DNA of 64,000 bases from Streptomyces tagetis (GTDB lineage: Bacteria; Actinomycetota; Actinomycetes; Streptomycetales; Streptomycetaceae). Of the stretch, positions 41,964 through 49,262 are shown one piece after another. The stretch is taken from positions 62,001 through 126,000 of the forward strand of contig NZ_JAGPNL010000003.1 of assembly GCF_018069565.1 (NCBI RefSeq). Direction: 5' to 3'. The notes beneath the pieces are model-generated. The model ran no database searches. It was given only the letters and a program-made list of their open reading frames with translations, and was not told where the DNA came from. Numbering within the stretch: position 1 is the first letter of the stretch; every line of letters starts with the position of its first letter. Made by a program: the position numbers and the translations under genes.

Positions 41964-43244
41964 CTACCTTTCGCTGCCCGGCCGACCGACCACGACCGCC
42001 CCGGAGTGCAGGTCGGCGAGCACCGGCAGGAAGTCGGCCGTGGGACCGCCGAGGCCGGCGATGTCGGCCTGGGACCGGATGAAGTCGATCCTGTCCAACT
42101 CGGGAACGCGGCCCTGTTCGATGTCGCTGGAGACGAGCGCCGCGTAGGCGCCCTCAAGCGTTTTGGCCGACCGCGCGGGCGCCCGGAAGTGAAGGCCGAT
42201 ATTGCCCCAGTTCCCGCGGGTCACGGCCCACAGCGCCAGGTCGCCGTGCGGAACGTCGAGCCCGATCTCCTCGGCCAGTTCACGAGCGGCATGCCGGGAC
42301 AGCGCGTCCACGTCCAACCCGGCGTCTCCCTCGGGCGGCTCGATCGTTCCACCGGGCAGCTGCCAGCGTCCGGCTCCGACGGTCGACGCCGCCATACGGC
42401 CCACCAGCAACTGTCCGTCGTCCGTGGGCTGGGCGACAGAGACGAACACGGAGGGCGCCGGTACAGCGTGGTCGGGGTCCAACCGGAGGACAAGGAGCCG
42501 GTACGTGGCGCGACACCACGAAAGGATCACCGTCTCCAGGTCTTTCCACTCCACTCCGGTGCACACCACCACCGGTCCGTCGAAGAGCGCCGGGTTGGCC
42601 GCGGTGAGTTCCTCCCACTTACGGTTCATCGCAGAGGTCTGGATGTTCGTGAGTTTCGGCGGTGCCGTCTCCACAAGGTGGAGGCGGCGGACGTTGAGGA
42701 GTTCGACGGCGGGGTCGGACGGGTTGGTGGTCAATGCGACCTCCATTCGTGCGCACGGACACAGGCTGTCAGCGGAACGGTAAAGCTGGTCGTCGTGAGA
42801 GGGTGACCGCCCCACCGACGCGTGGAGATGCGCGCGTACGGTCTTGCCCTCGGCACGCAGAAACCACGACAGGTCGACGCCGAGCTGCCGCAGAAGGAGC
42901 AGGCCACGCCCCCTCTCCTCTCCAGGGCCGGCCTCGCTCCGGTCACCGAAGGCGGGGAAGCCGGCGAGCGGATCGGACACATCGACCTGAAGGCCGCCAT
43001 CCTCCAGAAGGGCCAGCCGGATGCCCAGCAGACGGCCGGGGACGTGAGCGTGGCTGATCGCGTTGGCGACGAGTTCGGAGGTGGTCAGGACGGCGTCCTC
43101 GACATCTCCGTTCCAACTCCACATGGTCAGTTGGCGTCGCACGTGGAGGCGGGCCAGCGAGACGACCTTGTGGACCATCGTGTAGTCCATCGACCATTCA
43201 CGCATCACTGGCGCCACCACATTCGGCATGACGGATGTGGCCAC
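41964..43244 (-). CDS. HATPase_c_2-NUDIX hydrolase fusion
   Basis: A single 426-codon frame joins two domains. Residues 20-145 form an RsbW-like ATP-binding module (N box 'VLTTSELVANAISHAH', 'VSDPLAGFPA', 'EERGRGLLLLRQLGVDLSWF'). Residues about 165-410 form a Streptomyces NUDIX protein ('PALFDGPVVVCTGVEW', then 'RWQLPGGTIEPPEGD' and the box end 'AARELAEEIGLDV'). The NUDIX helix is stretched by about eight residues between its Gly and the RELxEE part. At the junction an internal GGAGG (42740s) precedes a TTG that gives the usual NUDIX start LTTNPSDPAVE, so a separate NUDIX product is possible. It heads the island operon. Confidence 0.78.
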   Translation of the reverse strand: MATSVMPNVVAPVMREWSMDYTMVHKVVSLARLHVRRQLTMWSWNGDVEDAVLTTSELVANAISHAHVPGRLLGIRLALLEDGGLQVDVSDPLAGFPAFGDRSEAGPGEERGRGLLLLRQLGVDLSWFLRAEGKTVRAHLHASVGRSPSHDDQLYRSADSLCPCARMEVALTTNPSDPAVELLNVRRLHLVETAPPKLTNIQTSAMNRKWEELTAANPALFDGPVVVCTGVEWKDLETVILSWCRATYRLLVLRLDPDHAVPAPSVFVSVAQPTDDGQLLVGRMAASTVGAGRWQLPGGTIEPPEGDAGLDVDALSRHAARELAEEIGLDVPHGDLALWAVTRGNWGNIGLHFRAPARSAKTLEGAYAALVSSDIEQGRVPELDRIDFIRSQADIAGLGGPTADFLPVLADLHSGAVVVGRPGSER

Positions 43245-43417
43245 GTCTCCCCCTTCGGGCTCGGGCCGGCCCCTGCGATTGAAGGCACGTACTCAGGTAA
43301 CCGGCCGCCCCGGCCGAACGGTCAGGAAAATCACGTGCTCTGTTCGCGGGTGGCACCCGGAAACTTCCTTCCGGCGGAGAGCAGGCAACCGCCAGTTGAC
43401 ATGACTACGGTGTGACC

Positions 43418-44689
43418 ATGGCGCCGAACGCTCTGTTATCGGCTCGGATGCGGGCGGCGGGGCACACTCAGCAGTCCCTCGCCGATGCACTGAACGCCCG
43501 TATCGAGGAAGCGACCGGCATGCCGGGTACCGTGTCGGACCGCACCGTGCGGAACTGGCTCACTGGAAAGAGCCGTACCCCACGCGCGCGACAAGCGGCA
43601 GCGTTGCGGGCAGAGTTCGGGTGTGCCGTCGAGAACCTCGGGTTCGCGGCACCCGCCCGAACAGATCACGCACCAGCCCCGGAGGACCCCGTGCGGCGCC
43701 GCACCTTCGCCGGTTCAGGAGCGGCGGCACTCGTCTCAGCCGCCCTGCCCGCCCCCAGCTCGGCCTCGCCCCGCGTCGGAATGACCGATGCGGCCCGCCT
43801 GGAGACGGCCTTCACCGAAGTCACCCGAACCGACAACGAACTCGGCGGTCATATCAGCCTGGAGACCCGCGCTCTGGCCTTCGCCGAGCACGCCATGGAA
43901 CTGCAGAACGTCGGCTCGGCCCCGCCCCGTGTCCGGGCCCGCCTCTACTACCTGGCCTCTGCCTTCACCGGCACCGCCGCCTGGTCCGCGATCGACGCCA
44001 ACGAGCCGGCAAGAGCCGGGCGTCACCTCGACCGCGCCCTGCATCTCGCCCAGCTCGCCGGATCCTCCGAGATGCGCCTACGCCTCATGGGCCACGCCTC
44101 GGTACTCGCCCTCCAGCTGCACCGCCCCCATGACGCCCTCGCCGCCGCCGAGGCAGGCAGGAACACGTATGCCTGCAGCCGCGATCCCCTCTACCGTTCC
44201 CTCGCCGCCGCCCGGCTGGCGGGAATCCAGGCCGGCAGCGGACAGGCCCGCGCCGCACGCCACTCCTTCGACACCGCCATCACCGCCTTCTCCCAGGTCG
44301 ATCACATGGCGCCTCGCCCGACCTGGGTGGGCTTCTACGACACCAGCGAACTCACCGGTCTCGGCTCTCTGATGATGTCCCGCCTCGGAGAACACGCCGA
44401 AGCCGAAAGCCTCCTGCACCGCACCCTGGCGACTCTGCGCCCCGACTACGTCCGCAACCGCCGCTACTACACCGCCCACCTCGCCATCACTCAACTCCGG
44501 CAAGGCGAACCCGAACTGGCCGCCCGAACAGCCGCCTCTGTACTGCCCTCTCAGGCCGGTGATTCACTGACCGGGCGAACCAGCCAACTCATGACCGACT
44601 TCACCCAGGGAATGGCCAGTTTGGCGCCCTCCACCCGGAGCACCACCGACTGGCTGGACCGCTACACCGCCTACCGCCAAGGGAGTTGA
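43418..44689 (+). CDS. XRE/TPR-like regulator with a TTA codon
   Basis: A 423-residue protein. An N-terminal HTH (about residues 5-60, 'ARMRAAGHTQQSLADALNAR', 'SDRTVRNWLTGKSRTPRARQ') is followed by a long helical region with TPR-like repeats (about 115-400: 'ARLYYLASAFTGTAAWSAID', 'AGRHLDRALHLAQLAG', 'SLLHRTLATLRPD'). This is a common Streptomyces regulator type linked to HATPase and NUDIX genes; its ligand is unknown. The ATG at 43418 is preferred to a GTG six bases earlier. Codon 7 (43436-43438) is TTA, implying bldA-dependent translation. It is divergent from the island operon. Confidence 0.82.
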   Translation: MAPNALLSARMRAAGHTQQSLADALNARIEEATGMPGTVSDRTVRNWLTGKSRTPRARQAAALRAEFGCAVENLGFAAPARTDHAPAPEDPVRRRTFAGSGAAALVSAALPAPSSASPRVGMTDAARLETAFTEVTRTDNELGGHISLETRALAFAEHAMELQNVGSAPPRVRARLYYLASAFTGTAAWSAIDANEPARAGRHLDRALHLAQLAGSSEMRLRLMGHASVLALQLHRPHDALAAAEAGRNTYACSRDPLYRSLAAARLAGIQAGSGQARAARHSFDTAITAFSQVDHMAPRPTWVGFYDTSELTGLGSLMMSRLGEHAEAESLLHRTLATLRPDYVRNRRYYTAHLAITQLRQGEPELAARTAASVLPSQAGDSLTGRTSQLMTDFTQGMASLAPSTRSTTDWLDRYTAYRQGS

Positions 44690-44690
44690 C

Positions 44691-45245
44691 ATGACCGTCG
44701 AGGTCAGGCACTACACCTCCGCCACCCTGTCCGAGGTCCGCGAACACATCCTCGACGTGCACGTCGAAGTCCGCCATCACGACTTCGGACTCACCGGTCC
44801 CTTCTACCACCGCGACCGCTTCGACGAACGCCTCACCTCCTACGCCGCCCGCCCCGGCTGGACCGCCGTCCTCGGCTGGGAGAACGACGAACCGGTCGGC
44901 TTCTGCTTCGGCGTCACTCTCGGCGCCGACTCACGCTGGTGGTCTTCGATGACCGAGCCGCTTCAGGTCGCCTTCACCCACGAGACGGGTGAACGCACCG
45001 TCGCTCTCAACGAGATCGTCGTCCGCAAACCCTGGCGTGGTCGCGGCATCGCCTGGCAACTCCATGAAGCATGGCTCGCCCAGCGCCCCGAGGAACGCGT
45101 CACCCTCCTCGTCAACCCGAAGGCCGGCGAAGGCCGCGTCCAGGCCCGCTACGAGGCATGGGGCTACCGCAAGGTCGGCGACCAGCAACCCTTCCCCGAC
45201 AGCCCCGTCTTCGCGGCGATGGTGCGGCCCGTGAAGCCCGCTTAG
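44691..45245 (+). CDS. GNAT family N-acetyltransferase
   Basis: A 184-residue acetyltransferase with the GNAT core 'ALNEIVVRKPWRGRGIAWQLHEAWLA' (motif A, R-G-x-G-I/W acetyl-CoA loop) and 'VTLLVNPKAGEGRVQARYEAWGYRKVGD' (motif B, N-P-x-N/A pattern). Substrate unknown; similar small GNATs follow XRE/TPR regulators in many Streptomyces. It starts one base after the regulator's stop, so the two are coupled. It is the last intact gene before the integrase remnant. Confidence 0.86.
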   Translation: MTVEVRHYTSATLSEVREHILDVHVEVRHHDFGLTGPFYHRDRFDERLTSYAARPGWTAVLGWENDEPVGFCFGVTLGADSRWWSSMTEPLQVAFTHETGERTVALNEIVVRKPWRGRGIAWQLHEAWLAQRPEERVTLLVNPKAGEGRVQARYEAWGYRKVGDQQPFPDSPVFAAMVRPVKPA

Positions 45246-45348
45246 CAGAACAAATGGCGGGCAGGAAGCGACCTCACCGCCGTCGTCGTGACCGCCGGTC
45301 AGAGGGAATCGCCGCGCCTGCCTGCAGGAGTCGGACCGCGCGGAGTAA

Positions 45349-45747
45349 AGGCCGGCCCAGATCGAGACCGGACTCGTCTTCACTCAGGAAGACGGCTCCT
45401 GGCTGCACCCCGGCAAGGTCACCGACCTCTTCGAACGGCTCGTCGCGGCGTCCGGTCTCCCGCCGATCCGCCTGCACGACCTCCGGAACGGCACGGCCAC
45501 CCTCATGCTCGCCGCCGGCAGCGACGTCAAGATCACGTCGGGCGCCCTCGGGCACAGCGACACCCGGATCACGCGGGACATCTACCAAAGCGTCCTCCGT
45601 CACGTCGGCAAGAACGCCGCCGAAGCCACCGCCAAGCTGGTCCCGCTCCGGCAGAAGGCAGAGGAGGAAGACGCACGCAAGGCGGAGAAGGCCCGGAAGA
45701 AGGCCAAGCGCGCCAAGAAGGCCGGGGAGAAGAAGCCCAAGAATTAG
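45349..45747 (+). pseudogene. Tyrosine integrase, C-terminal remnant
   Basis: About 132 codons matching the last third of Streptomyces tyrosine recombinases: 'ETGLVFTQEDGSWLHPGKVT', catalytic HxxR in 'IRLHDLRNGTATLMLAAG', 'LGHSDTRITRDIYQSVL' with the His and the nucleophile Tyr, then a Lys-rich tail. An in-frame TAA at 45346 blocks any upstream extension. The DNA-binding and core N-terminal domains, including the first catalytic Arg, are gone. A short product from the ATG at 45505 would lack HxxR. It sits next to the tRNA, as the integrase of such an element should. Confidence 0.85.
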
Positions 45748-45823
45748 GGCCGAGCCCCCTCCGCTCACGCAAGCGAAGTCACGGCACCTCGGCCAGGCGA
45801 CACATCACGCCCTGAGAATACAA

Positions 45824-45856
45824 AACCCCAGGTCACAGACTATGTGACCTGGGGTT
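45824..45856 (-). terminator. tRNA-Thr intrinsic terminator
   Basis: A perfect 14-bp inverted repeat (AACCCCAGGTCACA at 45824-45837, complement at 45843-45856) with a 5-nt loop, followed on the minus strand by TTTTGTATT. It lies 8 bp after the tRNA 3' end and is a classic Rho-independent terminator. A decayed copy is at the left attachment site. Confidence 0.88.
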
Positions 45857-45863
45857 CCAGTGG

Positions 45864-45937
45864 AGCCGCCTTCGGGATTCGAACCCGAGACCTACGCATT
45901 ACGAGTGCGTTGCTCTGGCCATCTGAGCTAAGGCGGC
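45864..45937 (-). tRNA. tRNA-Thr (anticodon CGT)
   Basis: On the minus strand the 74-nt sequence folds as a cloverleaf: acceptor stem GCCGCCT/AGGCGGC, D arm with AGCTCAGATGGCCAGAGC, anticodon stem ACGCA/TGCGT around loop CTCGTAA (anticodon CGT, reading ACG), and T arm with GGTTCGAATCC. CCA is not encoded. The 3' half is the attachment sequence of the neighbouring element. It is intact and should be functional. Confidence 0.95.
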
Positions 45938-46044
45938 GTGCCGTGTGCACCATGGTGCGATCAGCGACGCCGGTAAGTCTACACAGTTTCCGGGGGTGCT
46001 TCGTACCCGCCCCGGGGCCTGGGCGCCGGGGCGGGCGAGGAGCC

Positions 46045-47661
46045 CTACGAGCAGCGTTTTCCGTCCTGGGGCGGGGTGCCGCGCAGCAGGTAGGTGTTGA
46101 TCGCGGAGTCGATGCAGGCGCTGCCTCGGCCGTAGGCGGTGTGGCCGTCGCCCTCGTAGGTGAGGAGGTGGGCGGAGGAGAGCTGGGCGGCGAGGGCCTG
46201 GGCCCAGCGGTACGGGGTGGCGGGGTCGCGGGTGGTGCCGACCACGACGATCGGGTCGGCGCCGGCGGCCTCGATGCGGTGCGGTTCGCCGGTGTGCCGT
46301 ACGGGCCAGTAAGCGCAGTTCAGGGAGGACCAGGCGAGGCCCTCGCCGAAGACGGGGGACGCCTTCTCGAAGGCGGGCAGGGCCTCGCGGACCTGGTCGG
46401 GGCTGGTGAAGGCGGGCGGGAGGTCGAGGCAGTTCACGGCGGCGTTGGCGGACATCAGGTTGCTGTAGCGGCCGCCGGCCTCGCGCTCGTAGTAGCTGTC
46501 GGAGAGGATCAGCAGGCCGGCGCCGTCGTTCTCCTTCATCGCCGAGGTCAGGGCCTCGCGCAGTTGCTGCCAGGCGGCCTCGTCGTACATCGCGGCGATC
46601 ACGCCGGTGGTGGCGAGGGACTCGGTGAGTTCGCGCCCGTCGGCGTCGCCGGTGGGGATCGGCTGGGCGTCGAGCTTCTCGAAGAACGCCTTCAGGTTCC
46701 GGCCGACCTGGTCCGGGGTGGTGCCCTTGCCTCCCAGGGAGCAGTCCGGCTGCCGTACGCAGTCCTCGGCGAAGGACTGGAACGCCGTCTCGAAGCCCTC
46801 CGTCTGCTCCAGGTTGAGCTGTCGCGCGGGCAGCGAGGGGTCCATCGCGCCGTCCAGCACCAGCCTGCCCGCCCGGTCCGGGAAGAGCCCGGCGTAGGTC
46901 GCGCCGAGGAACGTCCCGTACGACGCGCCCACGTAGGTCAGCTTCTCGTCGCCCAGCACGGCCCGCAGGACGTCCATGTCCCGGGCCGCCTCGACGGTGG
47001 AGACGTGGCGCAGCAGCTTCGGCGCGTCCGCTCCGCAGGCTTCGGCGAACTCCTTGTAGGCGTCGACGAGTTCGCCGGTCTCGCGTTCGTCGTCCGGTGT
47101 GATGTCGGTTGCGGTGTAGGCGTCCATCCGGCGGCCGGCGAGGCATTCCACGGGCTCGCTGCGGGCCACCCCGCGCGGGTCGACCGCCACCATGTCGTAC
47201 CGGGCGCGGACCTCGGCCGGGTAGCCGATCCCGGCGTACTGCTGGAGGTAGCCGATGGCCGAGCCGCCGGGTCCGCCCGGGTTGACCAGCAGGGAGCCGA
47301 GCCGCTTGCCGGGGCCGGTCGCCTTCTTGCGGGCCACGGCGAGGGAGATGTCGCCCCGCGACGGCTGCGCGTAGTCGAGCGGCGCCTTCACGGTGGCGCA
47401 CTGGAAACCGGGGGCGCCGCAGTCGCGCCAGCTCAGCTTCTGCCCGTAGTACCCGGTCAGCTCCGACGGCGTGGCCTCGGGCAGCGCGGCCAGGGTCGCC
47501 GTCGACGCCTCCGTGGCCCCGGCCGCGCGGGGCGCCTCGGGACCGGCGGAGGTCGAGGCGCCTCCGGCGGAGCAGGCCGTGGCGAGCAGCGAGGCGGCGA
47601 GGAGGACGGCCGCGGTACGGGCCCGGGTCCGGGTGCTGCGGTGGGTGCGCCTTGTGTGCAT
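46045..47661 (-). CDS. Secreted alpha/beta hydrolase, S33 tripeptidyl aminopeptidase family
   Basis: A 538-residue exported peptidase. The N-terminus is a basic signal ending in lipobox-like LLATACSAGG (Cys near residue 30), so it is probably lipid-anchored. The hydrolase domain shows 'GSLLVNPGGPGGSAIGYLQQ' (oxyanion), 'MVAVDPRGVARSEPVECL', the nucleophile 'LTYVGASYGTFLGATYAGLFPD', and a C-terminal TAP-like domain with 'VVVGTTRDPATPYRWAQALA' (Asp) and 'LLTYEGDGHTAYGRGSACID' (His). Related Streptomyces enzymes remove N-terminal tripeptides. The long arms between are normal for the family. It lies just right of tRNA-Thr. Confidence 0.9.
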   Translation of the reverse strand: MHTRRTHRSTRTRARTAAVLLAASLLATACSAGGASTSAGPEAPRAAGATEASTATLAALPEATPSELTGYYGQKLSWRDCGAPGFQCATVKAPLDYAQPSRGDISLAVARKKATGPGKRLGSLLVNPGGPGGSAIGYLQQYAGIGYPAEVRARYDMVAVDPRGVARSEPVECLAGRRMDAYTATDITPDDERETGELVDAYKEFAEACGADAPKLLRHVSTVEAARDMDVLRAVLGDEKLTYVGASYGTFLGATYAGLFPDRAGRLVLDGAMDPSLPARQLNLEQTEGFETAFQSFAEDCVRQPDCSLGGKGTTPDQVGRNLKAFFEKLDAQPIPTGDADGRELTESLATTGVIAAMYDEAAWQQLREALTSAMKENDGAGLLILSDSYYEREAGGRYSNLMSANAAVNCLDLPPAFTSPDQVREALPAFEKASPVFGEGLAWSSLNCAYWPVRHTGEPHRIEAAGADPIVVVGTTRDPATPYRWAQALAAQLSSAHLLTYEGDGHTAYGRGSACIDSAINTYLLRGTPPQDGKRCS

Positions 47662-47780
47662 TCAGGGAGCGTAACTCTCCGCAATCCCCTGGATGCCGTG
47701 TGTGCCGGACGTGGCGCGTACGGGTGAAACCGGGGGGTACGTGGGTGACGTGGCGTGGGCTCCGGGCGGCCGGAGCCCGG

Positions 47781-48986
47781 TCAGCCCCCTCTGAGCGCCA
47801 TCGTCATCGCCTCCACCGCGAGCAGCGGCGCCACATTGCGGTCGAGGGCGTCGCGGCAGGCGCCGATGGCCTCGATGCGGCGCAGCGTCGCCTCGGGGGT
47901 ACCGGCGCGGGCCAGCCGCTCCAGGGCGTCCTCGGCGTCGGCGTTGGCGATGGCCACGCGGGAACCGAGCTGGAGGGCGAGGATGTCGCGGTAGAAGCCG
48001 GTCAGGTCGGTGAGGGCCAGGTCGAGGCTGTCGCGCTGGGTACGGGTCCTGCGGCGCTTCTGCATGTCCTCCAGGTCCTTCATGATGCCCGCCGTGCCGC
48101 GCGGCATCCGTCCGCCCTGGACCGCGCCGAGCGCCGCCTTCAGCTCCTCGGTCTCCTTGCCGTCCATGTCCTCGGCGAGCTGCTTGGCGTCCGCCGCCGC
48201 CGCGTCGACCAGCTCCTGGGCCGCCCTGAGCGCGCCGCCGACGTCCTCGACGCGCAGCGGGAGGCGCAGCACGGAGGCCCGGCGCTCGCGGGCGGCCGGG
48301 TCGGTGGCCAGGCGGCGGGCCCGGTCGACGTGGCCCTGGGTGGCGCGGGCCACGGAGGCGGCGACGTCCGGCTCGATGCCCTCGCGGCGCACCAGCATGT
48401 CGGCGACGGCGCCGACGGAGGGGGTGCGCAGGTTCAGGTGGCGGCAGCGGGAGCGGATGGTGGGCAGCACGTCCTCGATGGAGGGGGCGCACAGGAGCCA
48501 GACGGTGCGGGGGGCCGGCTCCTCCACGGCCTTGAGGACGGCGTTGGCGGACTTCTCGTTCAGCCGCTCGGCGTCCTCGACGAGGATGATCTGCCAGCGG
48601 CCGTTCGCCGGTGAGGTGAAGGACTTGCGGACGGTGTCGCGCATGTCCTTGACGAGGATCTCCGCGCCGACGGCGGCGACGGTGCTGACGTCGGCGTGGG
48701 TGCCGACGAGCGCCGTGTGGCAGCCGTCGCAGAAGCCGCAGCCCGGGACGCCGCCGAGGGCCCGGTCGGGGCTGACGCACTGGAGCGCGGCGGCGAACGC
48801 CCGTGCCGTCTGCGTCCGGCCCGCGCCCGGCGGCCCGGTGAAGAGCCAGGCGTGGGTCATGCGGGAGGTCTCGGGCCGAGGGGTGTCGGTCGCGGCGGCG
48901 GTGACGAGGGCGTCGGCGTCCCGGGCGGCACCGGCGAGCTGCTCGCTCACCTTCTCCTGCCCGACCAGGTCGTCCCACACGGTCAT
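47781..48986 (-). CDS. holB: DNA polymerase III delta' subunit
   Basis: The delta' subunit of the clamp loader, part of the replication machinery. The 401-residue protein has a Walker-A-like 'FTGPPGAGRTQTARAFAAALQC' in which the usual Lys is Arg, fitting the non-ATP-hydrolysing delta' role. A zinc module 'CGFCDGCHTAL' and the sensor region 'VEEPAPRTVWLLCAPSIEDVLPTIRSRCRHLNL' (SRC motif) follow. It lies downstream of tmk on the same strand, a conserved pair. ATG at 48986. Confidence 0.93.
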   Translation of the reverse strand: MTVWDDLVGQEKVSEQLAGAARDADALVTAAATDTPRPETSRMTHAWLFTGPPGAGRTQTARAFAAALQCVSPDRALGGVPGCGFCDGCHTALVGTHADVSTVAAVGAEILVKDMRDTVRKSFTSPANGRWQIILVEDAERLNEKSANAVLKAVEEPAPRTVWLLCAPSIEDVLPTIRSRCRHLNLRTPSVGAVADMLVRREGIEPDVAASVARATQGHVDRARRLATDPAARERRASVLRLPLRVEDVGGALRAAQELVDAAAADAKQLAEDMDGKETEELKAALGAVQGGRMPRGTAGIMKDLEDMQKRRRTRTQRDSLDLALTDLTGFYRDILALQLGSRVAIANADAEDALERLARAGTPEATLRRIEAIGACRDALDRNVAPLLAVEAMTMALRGG

Positions 48987-49262
48987 GGGTCACGCCGCCC
49001 TTCCGTCACGCTCCGCCGCACTCTGCGCCGCGTCCTCCATTGTGCGGGTCCCCACTGACAGCGATGCGGGGCACCGCTGACAGCCATGCGGGACACCGCC
49101 GGCTTCCGGTCCGGGCCGCCCGCCCCGAAGGGGTGCCGGGCCACCCACCGGGGCCGCCCGGTCAGCGGGGTCGGAGGCTCCCGGTGCGGGCCCCGTTCCT
49201 CACCGACGGACCGGGCCGACGGCCGACGGCCGACGGCCGGGTCGGCCGGCCCGGCCGGTCCG

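Larger units (their letters stand above)
36409..45937. mobile_element. Degenerate integrative element at tRNA-Thr(CGT)
   Basis: The left end repeats the 3' half of the tRNA-Thr gene plus its terminator (36409-36500). The right end is the intact tRNA-Thr gene with an adjacent tyrosine integrase remnant (45349-45747). Between them are nine cargo genes with no core orthologue expected at this place. This is the layout of an integrative element inserted in a tRNA 3' end. No excisionase, replication or transfer genes are seen, so it is probably immobile. The left copy has several mismatches to the right one, so the insertion is old. Confidence 0.78.
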
